Positions 27,380 to 35,960 of a DNA stretch of 64,000 nt are shown piece after piece. The number at the start of each line of letters is the position of its first letter. Positions within the stretch are counted from its first letter, which is position 1. Position numbers and translations under genes: made by a program. The notes beneath the pieces were generated by a model. It made no database searches and had not been told where the DNA came from. It worked only from the letters and a program-made list of their open reading frames with translations. The DNA is from an uncultured Bryobacteraceae bacterium (GTDB lineage Bacteria; Acidobacteriota; Terriglobia; Bryobacterales; Bryobacteraceae), in assembly GCA_938027685.1 (NCBI GenBank), contig CALJAM010000007.1, positions 26,131 through 90,130 on the forward strand, read 5' to 3'.

Positions 27380-28584
27380 GGGCCTTATACGTTCCGATTC
27401 TGCTGGCGGCCGTCTCGGTCAGCTGTAGCCGGCGTGCAGAGGTGACCGAGGCGGCCACGGACCCGCGCGCTGCGGGTCCTTTCGAAGTGCGGGTAGCTCG
27501 GGCGGAAACGCGCAAAACGTCGCGCGAGCTTGCGGTCACTGGGAGTCTGCTGCCCGATGAGACGGTGCAGGTCAGCGCCGAGGTGGCAGGTCGCGTGGCG
27601 GCGATTCATGTCGACTTCGGACAGAGGGTGCGTAAGGGTCAGGTGTTGGTGGAACTGGACAGGCGGGAGCTTCAATTGCAGCTGGAGCGGGCGCGGGCGG
27701 CCCTCGCGCAGGCGCTGGCGCGCATCGGATTGGACCCCTCGCGCGAGGAGGTCATCCCCGAGACCACTCCCGCCATCCGACAGGCGCAGGCTGCGTACGA
27801 GGATGCACGGGCGCGCTACGAGAGCGCGAAGCGGCTGGTGAAGACGGGCGATATCGCCGAGCAGCGCTTCATCGAGATCGAGAAGGCCTACCAGGCGCGC
27901 GAGGCGGCACTGGAGGCGGCGCGTCATGAGCTGCGTGTGCAGCTTGCGGCGATCCAGGCCCTGCGAGCCGAAGTGCGCCTGGCCGAGAAACGTCTCGCTG
28001 ACGCGACGGTGCGTGCGCCGTTCGACGGGGCGGTGGCGGCGCGTCTGGTTTCTCCGGGCCAGTACCTGCGTGAGAACACGCCCATGCTGACGCTGGTGAA
28101 GACGCATCCGCTGCGGCTGCGGGTGGAGATCCCGGAGAAGGCGGCGGCGCAGGTCCGCGTGGGCAGCACGCTGCGCTTCCGGACCGATGCGGCGCCCGGC
28201 GAAGAGTTCGAGGCCACGGTGCGGGAGTTGAATCCAGCGCTGGAGACGCGTTCGCGCTCGCTGACGGCGGAGGCGCGGCTGAAAACGAGCGACCCGCGCC
28301 TGAAGCCGGGCATGTTCGTGCAAGTGCGATTGAAGCTGGCCGAAGACTCCACGGTAGTGGCGGTGCCGAAAGAAGCGCTGTACCAAGTGGCGGGTTTGAC
28401 CAAGCTCTTTACTGTGCACGACGGGCGGGCGCGGGAGCACAGGATCGTGCCCGGCGTCGAGCTGAGCGGTTGGTTCGAGGTGCCCGCCGGCGAGATCCGG
28501 CCGGGAGACATCGTCATCGTCAGCGGCCAGGCGCTGCTGGTCGACGGGGCGCCCGTGCGGATCCAGCCCGCGCAGGGGAGGTGA
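27376..28584 (+). CDS. RND efflux membrane-fusion (periplasmic adaptor) lipoprotein
   Basis: A 402-aa HlyD/AcrA-type adaptor. The N-terminus is a lipoprotein signal with lipobox SVSC (Cys17). A first lipoyl half ('VSAEVAGRVAAIHVDFGQRVRKGQVLVELD'), a long coiled-coil hairpin (about residues 95-205), the second lipoyl half ('ATVRAPFDGAVAARLVSPGQYL') and beta-barrel and membrane-proximal domains follow. It bridges the inner-membrane pump to the outer-membrane channel. Only 3 nt separate its stop from the pump ATG. Confidence 0.93.
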   Translation: MRALYVPILLAAVSVSCSRRAEVTEAATDPRAAGPFEVRVARAETRKTSRELAVTGSLLPDETVQVSAEVAGRVAAIHVDFGQRVRKGQVLVELDRRELQLQLERARAALAQALARIGLDPSREEVIPETTPAIRQAQAAYEDARARYESAKRLVKTGDIAEQRFIEIEKAYQAREAALEAARHELRVQLAAIQALRAEVRLAEKRLADATVRAPFDGAVAARLVSPGQYLRENTPMLTLVKTHPLRLRVEIPEKAAAQVRVGSTLRFRTDAAPGEEFEATVRELNPALETRSRSLTAEARLKTSDPRLKPGMFVQVRLKLAEDSTVVAVPKEALYQVAGLTKLFTVHDGRAREHRIVPGVELSGWFEVPAGEIRPGDIVIVSGQALLVDGAPVRIQPAQGR

Positions 28585-28587
28585 GCC

Positions 28588-31500
28588 ATGCAAAAGTTGG
28601 CTGAAATCTGCGTGCGGCGGCCCGTCTTCGCCACCATGCTCATTCTGGCTCTGGTGGTGATGGGGCTGAACTCCTATCGCAAACTGGGCGTGGACCTGCT
28701 GCCCAAAATCGAGTTCCCGACCGTCACCATCACGACGACGCTGCGCGGCGCTTCGCCCGAAGAGGTGGAAACGCAGGTCACGCGCCGCATCGAGGAGGCG
28801 GTGAACACCGTCAGCGGCATTGACGAGCTGCGGTCGCTTTCAGCCGAGGGCGTCTCGATCGTCTTCGTCACCTTCGTGCTCGAGAAGGATCCCGATGTGG
28901 CGGCGCAGGAAATTCGGGACCGCGTTTCGGCCGTGGTGCGCGACCTGCCGCGGGACGCGGACCCGCCGGTGATCGAAAAGATCGCGACCGACGCCACGCC
29001 CGTCATCTCGATTGCCGTCTCGGCGCGGCGCGATTTGCGGGAAATCACCAAGCTGGTGGACGACCGTCTGAAGAAGAACCTGGAATCGCTGCCAGGCGTG
29101 GGCCAGGTGCGCTTCGTGGGTGAGCGGCAGCGGCAGATCCAGATCTGGCTGGACGGCGAGAAGCTCTATGCCTACAACCTCAACATCGACCAGGTGCGGG
29201 CGGCCATCGCCGCGCAGAACGTGGAGATTCCCGGCGGACGCATGGATCAGGGGCCGCGCGAGGTGTCGCTGCGCACTCTGGGCCGGATCGAGCGGCCGCA
29301 GGACTTCGGCGATCTGATCGTGGCCAACGTAGGCGGCGCGCCCGTGCGGGTGCGCGACATCGGCCGGGTCGAAGACGGCGTCGAGGAGCCGCGCTCGCTG
29401 GCGCGACTGGACGGGGAACCCGCAGTGGTGCTGGAGGTGCGCAAGCAGGCCGGCACCAACACGCTGGAAGTGATTCGCTCGATCAAGGCGCGCGTGGAGG
29501 AACTCAAGAAGACGCTGCCGCCCGATTTCCGCGTGGCCTATGCGGGCGACCAGTCCCTCTTCATCGAGGCCTCCTTCCAGGCGGTGCAGGAACATCTCAT
29601 CCTGGGCGGCATTTTCGCGGGACTGGTCGTGCTGCTTTTCATCCGGAGCTGGCGCACGACGCTGATCGCGGCCGTGGCCATTCCGACCTCGATCGTGGCC
29701 ACCTACACGTTGATGAACTGGATGGGCTTCACGCTCAACCAAATCACGATGCTGGCGCTGGTGTTGGTGGTGGGCGTGGTCATCGACGACGCGATCGTAG
29801 TGCTCGAGAACATTTTCCGCAACGCGGAAGAAAAGAGGCTCCGACCGGCGGAAGCAGCCATCGAGGGCACACGCGAGATCGCGCTGGCGGTGATGGCCAC
29901 CACGCTGAGCCTGGTGATCATCTTCCTGCCCGTGGCTATGATGGGCGGCATCGTGGGCCGCTTCATGTCGAGCTTCGGATGGACGGCGGCCTTCGCCATT
30001 ATGGTCTCGCTGCTGGTGAGCTTCACGCTCACCCCGATGCTGAGCTCGCGCTTTCTGCGCCTGGAGCAGGGCGCTGCGGCCACCCGCGAGACGGCGCTTT
30101 ACCGCGCGCTGGCCGGGCCGTATCGACGCATGTTGCGCTGGGCGATGACCCATCGCTGGGTGGTGGTGCTGGGCGCCGTGCTGGTGGGCCTTTCCACGAT
30201 TCCACTGTTCATGGCGATCGGCAAGGACTTCCTGCCGGTGGACGACCGCAGCGAGTTCGAGGTCACGGTGCGGATGCCGGTGGGCTCGTCGCTCGAGGGA
30301 AGCGACCGCATGATGCGGGAACTGGAGGCGGAGCTGCGTCAACTGCCCGGCGTAGCCCACCTGCTGACGCTGATCGGGGCTGATGTTCGGCGACAGGTGG
30401 ACCGGGGCGTGATCCTTGTGGAGCTCGTGCCTGAACAGGAGCGCAAGCACTCGCAGCAGGAGCTGATGGCCATGGCGCGGGAGCGATTGCGGCGGTTTCG
30501 CGACCTGTCGGCAAGCGTGCAACTGCCTGCCTTCATCCAGGGCGCAGGCTCGGCCGCCAGCAAGGATCTGTTGTTCTTTATCCAGGGCCCGGATTTCGCG
30601 CGGCTGGAGCGTTACATGGAGGCGATCAAGCAGCGGCTGGCGACTCTACCGGGCGTCACCGATCTGGAGTCCAGCTACGAGCCGGGCAAACCCGAGCTGC
30701 GCGTGTACATCAACCGGGAGAAGGCGGCGGACCTGAACGTGAGTGTGGCTTCCATCGCTACGGCCTTGCGAACGCTGGTCGGAGGCGACGAGCAGGTGAC
30801 CACATATCGCGAGGGTGACGACCGCTACGATGTCGCGCTGCGCGTGGACAAGGCATTCCGCGACTCGCCCGACGCGCTTCAGCGGCTTTACGTGCCCTCG
30901 GCCACGCTGGGCAACGTGCCGCTGGCCAACGTGGTCCGCATCGAGCCGGGCGGCGGGCCGGTACAGATCGACCGCGTCAACCGGCAGCGGCAAATCCTGC
31001 TCAGCGCGAATCTCGCTCAAGGCCAGGCGCTCTCGAACGTCCTGCCGGTCCTGGATCAAGCCGTGCGCGAGCTGGACATGGGCCCCGAGTACCGGACGGG
31101 ACTGCTCGGCCGGTCGCGCGAGTTCGGGCGGGCCTCGCTGGAGTTCGTCGTGGCCTTCGTGCTGGCCATCGTGTTCATGTACATGGTCCTGGCGGCTCAG
31201 TTCGAAAGTTTCATCGATCCGGTGACCATCCTGGTCAGCCTCCCGCTGTCGGCCCCCTTCGCCTTGTTGTCGTTAATGGTGATGGGGGAGAACTTTTCCA
31301 TCGTCTACAGCTCGCTCGGCATCCTGATGCTGTTCGGCATCGTGAAGAAGAACTCGATTCTGCAAATCGACCGCATCAAGCGGCTTCGTCGCGAACACGG
31401 CATGGAACGGCTGGAGGCGATCCTGCGCGGCTGCGAAGACCGCTTGCGGCCGATCCTGATGACGACGGCCACGCTGGTAGCGGGGATGATCCCCCTGGCG

Positions 31501-33351
31501 GTGGGAACCGGCGCGGGTGCGGGGACGCGGCGCACGGTGGCCGTGGTGGTCATCGGCGGCCAGTCGCTGTGCCTGCTGCTGACGCTGCTGGTGACGCCGG
31601 TGGTCTACTCCTTGTTCGACGATCTGGCGCACTCCCCTGTTTGGGCGCGGCTGGGAGCCTCGGTGAGTCGGCTTAGCCCGCGGCGCGCCTGGGCGAGCAT
31701 CACCGGCCTTTTCGCCCTGGGGTTGCTGCTGGTCGTGCCACTTCAGGCGCAGGTGCCCGGTGCCGATCACCCCCAGCGGGTGGGCGTGGGCTTCGTGCGG
31801 CGCCCGCTGAGCCTTCAGGAGGCGGTGCAGGCGGCGCTGCGTTCGAACCTGGAGATCGAAATTGAGCGCGTCAACACTGCGACGGCTCGACAGGCCGTGA
31901 AGGCGGCCCAGGGATACCTGGATCCGGTGTTCCGCTGGGCGCCGGCGCTGGAATCGCGCAACACGCCGACCGGTTCGATCCTCATGGGCGCGGGCGGCCG
32001 CCTGAGCGAGCACGTGATGGCGCAGAACTTTTATGTGCGGCAGCGCCTGCCCTGGCAGGGTGCTGCGCTGACGGTGGATTTCGAAAACGCGCGGCAATCG
32101 ACGTCGAACCCTTTCGTCTCCCTGAACCCGTTCATCAACTCGCGACTGGTTCTGGGGGTTAGTCTGCCCTTGCTGCGCAATCGCGCGATCGACCGTGAGC
32201 GGGCCGAGCTGCGCATCCGGCGCAAGCAGCAGGAGGGATCCGAGGCCGAATTCGAGCAGCGCGTCACGGAGGTGATCGCGCGGGTCGAGCAGGCCTACTG
32301 GGATCTGGTGGCGGCGCGCGAAGCGGTCGAGGTCCTGCGGGAGTCGGTCGAGTTGGCGCGCGAGCAACTGGCGCGCACGCGGCGAATGGTGGAGAGCGGC
32401 ACGCTGGCGCCGGTGGAGATTTCGGCGGCGGAAGCGGAACTGGAACGCCGCGTGGACAGCTACTACACGGGGCTGAACCTGCTGACCGAAGCCGAGAACG
32501 GTTTGAAGCTGCTGCTGGCGGGAGGGCGCGAAGAAGCGCTGTGGAGCGAAGAGATCGTTCCGACGGAGGTGGCCATGCTCGAGCCGCCGGTCAACGACGA
32601 TCTCAGGAAAGCCGTTGCGACGGCGCTGGCCCGACGGCCCGAGCTGCGTGCGCTGAAGGCGCGGCAGCAGGCAGCCGGCGTGCAAAGCGAATTGAGCAGG
32701 GAGATGGTTAAGCCGCAGTTGAACCTGGTGGCGGGCTACGCCAATGCCGGACTGGCGGGTACGGTGAGCGAGCGCGAGAACCCGTTCAGCGAGGCCAGCC
32801 GTCTTTCGGCTATCCGTCTGAACGAGCTCTCGGCACTGGCGGGCCTGCCGCCTGTTCCGGCGCTCAGTTTCGGGGGGCTTCCCGACATTCTTGTGGGCGG
32901 ATACGGGACGGCGCTTTCGAATCTCTTCGCGCGCCGATACCAGACTTTTCAGGCGGGCTTGAGTTTCGACCTGAACCTCCGCAATCGTACGGCCGAGGCG
33001 AACCTCGCACAGGCGCGGCTGACCGAACGGCGGCTGGCTCTGGAGCAGGCCAGGCTGGAGCAGCTCATCGAAGCCCAGGTGCGCAATGCGCTGCAGGCGC
33101 TGGAAACCGCGAAGCAACGAATACGGGCGGCCGAAGCCGGCGCTCGCGCGGCCCGCGAGAAGCTGGAGAGCGAAGTGCGGCTGTTCCAGGTGGGCGAGTC
33201 CACCAACTTCATGGTCCTCACGCGCCAGAACGAATACTCGGATTCGCGGCGCCGTGAGGTCGTCGCGCGGCTGGAGGCCAACAAAGCCGTCTCGCGGCTC
33301 CGGCAGGCCATGGGGCTGACCCTGGAGGCCTATGGCCTGCAGCTGCCGTAA
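28588..33351 (+). CDS. Fused RND efflux permease and TolC-family outer-membrane channel
   Basis: A 1587-aa continuous frame. Residues 1 to about 1020 are a complete HAE1-type RND transporter: the TM4 proton-relay 'VVGVVIDDAIVVLENIF', two large periplasmic loops, the repeated 12-TM layout, and an end at 'LLVTPVVYSLFDDL'. Residues about 1070-1587 are a TolC/OEP protein starting 'LSLQEAVQAALRSNLEIEIERV' with two long coiled-coil repeats. The joining segment (1026-1055) reads like a signal peptide: basic 'SRLSPRRAW', a hydrophobic core 'LFALGLLLVVP', and a possible cleavage LQA|Q at 1054/1055. No stop codon separates the halves. Val1026 is a GTG preceded by GGGAG, so a separate TolC protein could also be made by internal initiation. 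In most bacteria these parts are separate genes. Confidence 0.9.
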   Translation: MQKLAEICVRRPVFATMLILALVVMGLNSYRKLGVDLLPKIEFPTVTITTTLRGASPEEVETQVTRRIEEAVNTVSGIDELRSLSAEGVSIVFVTFVLEKDPDVAAQEIRDRVSAVVRDLPRDADPPVIEKIATDATPVISIAVSARRDLREITKLVDDRLKKNLESLPGVGQVRFVGERQRQIQIWLDGEKLYAYNLNIDQVRAAIAAQNVEIPGGRMDQGPREVSLRTLGRIERPQDFGDLIVANVGGAPVRVRDIGRVEDGVEEPRSLARLDGEPAVVLEVRKQAGTNTLEVIRSIKARVEELKKTLPPDFRVAYAGDQSLFIEASFQAVQEHLILGGIFAGLVVLLFIRSWRTTLIAAVAIPTSIVATYTLMNWMGFTLNQITMLALVLVVGVVIDDAIVVLENIFRNAEEKRLRPAEAAIEGTREIALAVMATTLSLVIIFLPVAMMGGIVGRFMSSFGWTAAFAIMVSLLVSFTLTPMLSSRFLRLEQGAAATRETALYRALAGPYRRMLRWAMTHRWVVVLGAVLVGLSTIPLFMAIGKDFLPVDDRSEFEVTVRMPVGSSLEGSDRMMRELEAELRQLPGVAHLLTLIGADVRRQVDRGVILVELVPEQERKHSQQELMAMARERLRRFRDLSASVQLPAFIQGAGSAASKDLLFFIQGPDFARLERYMEAIKQRLATLPGVTDLESSYEPGKPELRVYINREKAADLNVSVASIATALRTLVGGDEQVTTYREGDDRYDVALRVDKAFRDSPDALQRLYVPSATLGNVPLANVVRIEPGGGPVQIDRVNRQRQILLSANLAQGQALSNVLPVLDQAVRELDMGPEYRTGLLGRSREFGRASLEFVVAFVLAIVFMYMVLAAQFESFIDPVTILVSLPLSAPFALLSLMVMGENFSIVYSSLGILMLFGIVKKNSILQIDRIKRLRREHGMERLEAILRGCEDRLRPILMTTATLVAGMIPLAVGTGAGAGTRRTVAVVVIGGQSLCLLLTLLVTPVVYSLFDDLAHSPVWARLGASVSRLSPRRAWASITGLFALGLLLVVPLQAQVPGADHPQRVGVGFVRRPLSLQEAVQAALRSNLEIEIERVNTATARQAVKAAQGYLDPVFRWAPALESRNTPTGSILMGAGGRLSEHVMAQNFYVRQRLPWQGAALTVDFENARQSTSNPFVSLNPFINSRLVLGVSLPLLRNRAIDRERAELRIRRKQQEGSEAEFEQRVTEVIARVEQAYWDLVAAREAVEVLRESVELAREQLARTRRMVESGTLAPVEISAAEAELERRVDSYYTGLNLLTEAENGLKLLLAGGREEALWSEEIVPTEVAMLEPPVNDDLRKAVATALARRPELRALKARQQAAGVQSELSREMVKPQLNLVAGYANAGLAGTVSERENPFSEASRLSAIRLNELSALAGLPPVPALSFGGLPDILVGGYGTALSNLFARRYQTFQAGLSFDLNLRNRTAEANLAQARLTERRLALEQARLEQLIEAQVRNALQALETAKQRIRAAEAGARAAREKLESEVRLFQVGESTNFMVLTRQNEYSDSRRREVVARLEANKAVSRLRQAMGLTLEAYGLQLP
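31653..31665 (+). promoter_or_regulatory. Possible internal ribosome binding site and GTG start for the TolC moiety
   Basis: GGGAG at 31653-31657, a 5-nt spacer and an in-frame GTG at 31663-31665 (codon 1026 of the fusion). Initiation here would yield a 562-aa protein that begins with a canonical signal peptide followed by the whole outer-membrane efflux domain. Confidence 0.4.
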
Positions 33352-33371
33352 AGGGTGCGGCGGCCCTCCGG

Positions 33372-33377
33372 TATAAT
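33372..33377 (+). promoter_or_regulatory. -10 box (TATAAT) for the molybdopterin oxidoreductase gene
   Basis: A perfect TATAAT ends 7 nt before the GTG at 33385, so the predicted transcription start coincides with the start codon. Confidence 0.55.
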
Positions 33378-33384
33378 CGCGGGA

Positions 33385-35436
33385 GTGGCGGACATCCGGC
33401 GCTCGATCTGCCCCCTGGATTGTCCGGATACCTGCGCGCTGCTGGTGAGCGTCGAAGCGGGACGCGTTCGGCAGTTGCGGGGCGATCCGGAACACCCCGT
33501 GACGCGCGGGTTCGTTTGCGAAAAAGTCGCAAAGTACGCCGATCGCCAGTACTCCTCCGAACGTCTGCTCTATCCGCAGCGCCGCGTGGGCGGCAAGGGC
33601 GCCGGCCGGTTCGAGCGGATCTCATGGGACGAGGCGCTGGATGAGATCGCGCGGCGGCTGAAGTCCATCATCGCGCGATACGGCTCCGAGGCGGTGCTGC
33701 CTTACAGCTACGCGGGTACGATGGGGCTGATCCAGGGCGCCTCGATGGACCGAAGGTTCTTCCACCGGCTGGGCGCCTCGCGACTCGAGCGAACGATCTG
33801 TTCGGCGGCCGGCACGGCGGCGCTGAACATGACGCTGGGACGCCGCTACGGTCTGGAACCGGAGCAGTTCCGGCTCGCGCGGCTCGTTCTGCTGTGGGGC
33901 GCCAATGTTCTGGGCGCCAACGTCCACCTGTGGCCCTTCTTGGTCGAAGCCGTGCGCCGTGGGGCGAAGGTATACACGATCGATCCGGTGCGCAATCGCA
34001 CGGGGCAGCTTTCGCACCGTCATTACTTCATCCATCCCGGCAGCGATGCCGCGCTGGCCCTGGGGATGATGCACGTGATCGTGGCGGAGCATCTCCACGA
34101 TGCGGACTTTGTGGAGCGCTACACCCAGGGCTTCGAGGCTCTGGCGAAGCGGCTGGAAGAATACCCGCCCAAGCGCGTGGCTGGGCTCACCGGGTTGACG
34201 GAAAAGGAGATCGTCGAGCTCGCGCGGGAGTATGCCACGACGAGGCCGGCGGCGATCCGCCTGAACTACGGCGTGCAGCGCAGCGAGCGGGGTGGGCTGG
34301 CGGTGCGCGCCGTGTCCCTGCTGCCGGCGTTGGTCGGGGCCTGGCGCGAAGTGGGCGGAGGATTGCTGCTTTCGACTTCGGGCGCGTTTCACCTGAACCG
34401 CGAGGCGCTCGAGCGGCCAGATCTGGAGCGGCGCTCGGGCTTGGGCCGGTCTCCGCGCGCCGTGAACATGGTCCAGTTGGGCCGTGCGCTGACCGAGCTG
34501 TCCGATCCGCCCGTCATGGCCCTGTTCGTTTACAACTCGAATCCGGCCGCCGTTGCGCCCGACCAGAATCGGGTGCTCGCGGGCCTGTCGCGCGAGGATC
34601 TGTTCACCGTAGTCATCGAGCAGTTGCTCACGGATACGGCCGCGTACGCGGATATCGTGCTCCCCGCGACGACTTTTCTCGAGCACACGGACCTGTACGC
34701 CGCCTACGGTCATTACTATCTCGGGCTGGCGCGCCCGGCGGTCCCGGCGCCGGGGGAGACGAAACCCAACTCGGAGATTTTTCGATTGCTGGCCGGGCGC
34801 ATGGGCTTCGACGAGCCGTGCTTTCGGGAATCGGACGAGGATCTGATCCGCACGGCCCTAGACAGCGGTCATCCCTTCCTGGACGGCATCACGCTCGAGC
34901 GGCTCGAAGAGCGTGGCTGGATGAGACTGCGCGTGGCGCCGCAGGGCGAGCCGTTCCTTCCCTTCGCGGAAGGCGGCTTCGGCACGCAATCGGGCAAACT
35001 GGATTTCGCGGCGGAGACGCTCGAGTACCGGCCGCCCTCGGAATCGCGGCTGGGTGATCCGGATTTGCGCGCCCGTTATCCCCTCGAGCTCGTGACGCCG
35101 AAGAGCGACGCCGGTCTCAACTCGACCTTCGGTTACCGGGACGCGGTCGATCGTGACACGGCCGTTCTGGCCATGCACGAGGCGGACGCCGCCGCGCGCG
35201 GCATATCCACGGGAGACCGCGTACGCGTGTACAATGACCGCGGAGCCGTCATGCTCGTTGCGCGCGTGGGGCGCGACGTGGCGCGCGGGGTGGTGGCGGC
35301 GCGCGCCGTGCGCTGGCCGCGCAAAGCGCCGGACGGGCGCAACGTGAATGCGCTGACTTCGGATCGGCTCGCCGATCTGGGCGGCGGAGCGACGTTTTAC
35401 AGTTGTCTTGTCGAAGTGCAAAGGTGCGTGGAATGA
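33385..35436 (+). CDS. Molybdopterin-dependent oxidoreductase (DMSO reductase superfamily)
   Basis: A 683-aa bis-MGD-type oxidoreductase. The N-terminus binds a [4Fe-4S] cluster through 'CPLDCPDTCALLV' plus a fourth Cys in 'RGFVCEKV'. Then come the molybdopterin-binding 'ISWDEALDEIARRLK', a possible Mo-proximal Cys in 'RTICSAAGTAAL', 'LLWGANVLGANVH', 'VYTIDPVRNRTGQLSHRHYFIHPGSDAALALG', and a C-terminal molydopterin dinucleotide-binding domain. No Tat leader is present, so it is probably cytoplasmic. The substrate is unknown; relatives include assimilatory nitrate reductases, formate dehydrogenases and thiosulfate/polysulfide reductases. The GTG at 33385 is preferred over an upstream ATG (33355) because a TATAAT lies between them. 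It overlaps the downstream lipoprotein gene by 4 bp. Confidence 0.88.
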   Translation: MADIRRSICPLDCPDTCALLVSVEAGRVRQLRGDPEHPVTRGFVCEKVAKYADRQYSSERLLYPQRRVGGKGAGRFERISWDEALDEIARRLKSIIARYGSEAVLPYSYAGTMGLIQGASMDRRFFHRLGASRLERTICSAAGTAALNMTLGRRYGLEPEQFRLARLVLLWGANVLGANVHLWPFLVEAVRRGAKVYTIDPVRNRTGQLSHRHYFIHPGSDAALALGMMHVIVAEHLHDADFVERYTQGFEALAKRLEEYPPKRVAGLTGLTEKEIVELAREYATTRPAAIRLNYGVQRSERGGLAVRAVSLLPALVGAWREVGGGLLLSTSGAFHLNREALERPDLERRSGLGRSPRAVNMVQLGRALTELSDPPVMALFVYNSNPAAVAPDQNRVLAGLSREDLFTVVIEQLLTDTAAYADIVLPATTFLEHTDLYAAYGHYYLGLARPAVPAPGETKPNSEIFRLLAGRMGFDEPCFRESDEDLIRTALDSGHPFLDGITLERLEERGWMRLRVAPQGEPFLPFAEGGFGTQSGKLDFAAETLEYRPPSESRLGDPDLRARYPLELVTPKSDAGLNSTFGYRDAVDRDTAVLAMHEADAAARGISTGDRVRVYNDRGAVMLVARVGRDVARGVVAARAVRWPRKAPDGRNVNALTSDRLADLGGGATFYSCLVEVQRCVE

Positions 35437-35960
35437 AGCGGTACGGATTCTTCGCTGTGATCGCGGTGCTCGCTGCGACCGCGGGATGCAGGCGCGAACA
35501 GAAGGCCATCGAGCGGGCGACGGTGGAGGAGCAGCCGGAGTTGGCCGCCTTCGTGCACGTCGCGGATCCCAAGACCTCGTTTCAGTTGCTCGAGGGCTTT
35601 TACGCGCTGGAAGGCAACACGTGGCGGTGGACGGCGAAGAAGTTCTCGGTCGTGCTGCGCGCGCCGGCCGCCGCCACCGAAAAGGGCGCGACGCTGAGGC
35701 TAAAGCTCAACGTGCCCGAAGCGGTCGCCTCCAGAATCGGCCCTCAAACGCTCGCGGCGGAGGCGGGAGGCGTGACGCTGGCGCCGGAACGTTTCGAGAA
35801 GCCGGGTGATTACGAGTACGTACGCGATGTCCCCGCGCACGCCTTTCGTCGCGACAGCCTGATCGTGAACTTCGCCCTGGACAAGGCCTTGCCGCCCGGT
35901 GACGTGGACCAGCGCGAGCTGGGCATCATTGTGATTGCGGTGGGGCTGGACCCGAAGTAG
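35433..35960 (+). CDS. Predicted lipoprotein of unknown function
   Basis: A 175-aa protein with a lipoprotein signal ('FFAVIAVLAATAGC', lipobox ATAGC) and a beta-rich mature part ('LLEGFYALEGNTWRWTAKKFSVVL', 'ATLRLKLNVPEAV', 'RRDSLIVNFALDKAL'). It starts within the stop region of the molybdopterin oxidoreductase (ATGA overlap), so the two are coupled, although one is predicted cytoplasmic and the other exported. Its 3' end overlaps the convergent glycosyltransferase gene by 35 bp. Family not recognised. Confidence 0.75.
   Translation: MKRYGFFAVIAVLAATAGCRREQKAIERATVEEQPELAAFVHVADPKTSFQLLEGFYALEGNTWRWTAKKFSVVLRAPAAATEKGATLRLKLNVPEAVASRIGPQTLAAEAGGVTLAPERFEKPGDYEYVRDVPAHAFRRDSLIVNFALDKALPPGDVDQRELGIIVIAVGLDPK

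Noticed and set aside
28840..33495. Long antisense frames (560 and 740 aa) opposite the RND-TolC fusion
   Set aside because: Composition (His, Arg, Gln-rich) is typical of reverse-complement frames of RND/TolC genes; no domain or start signal.
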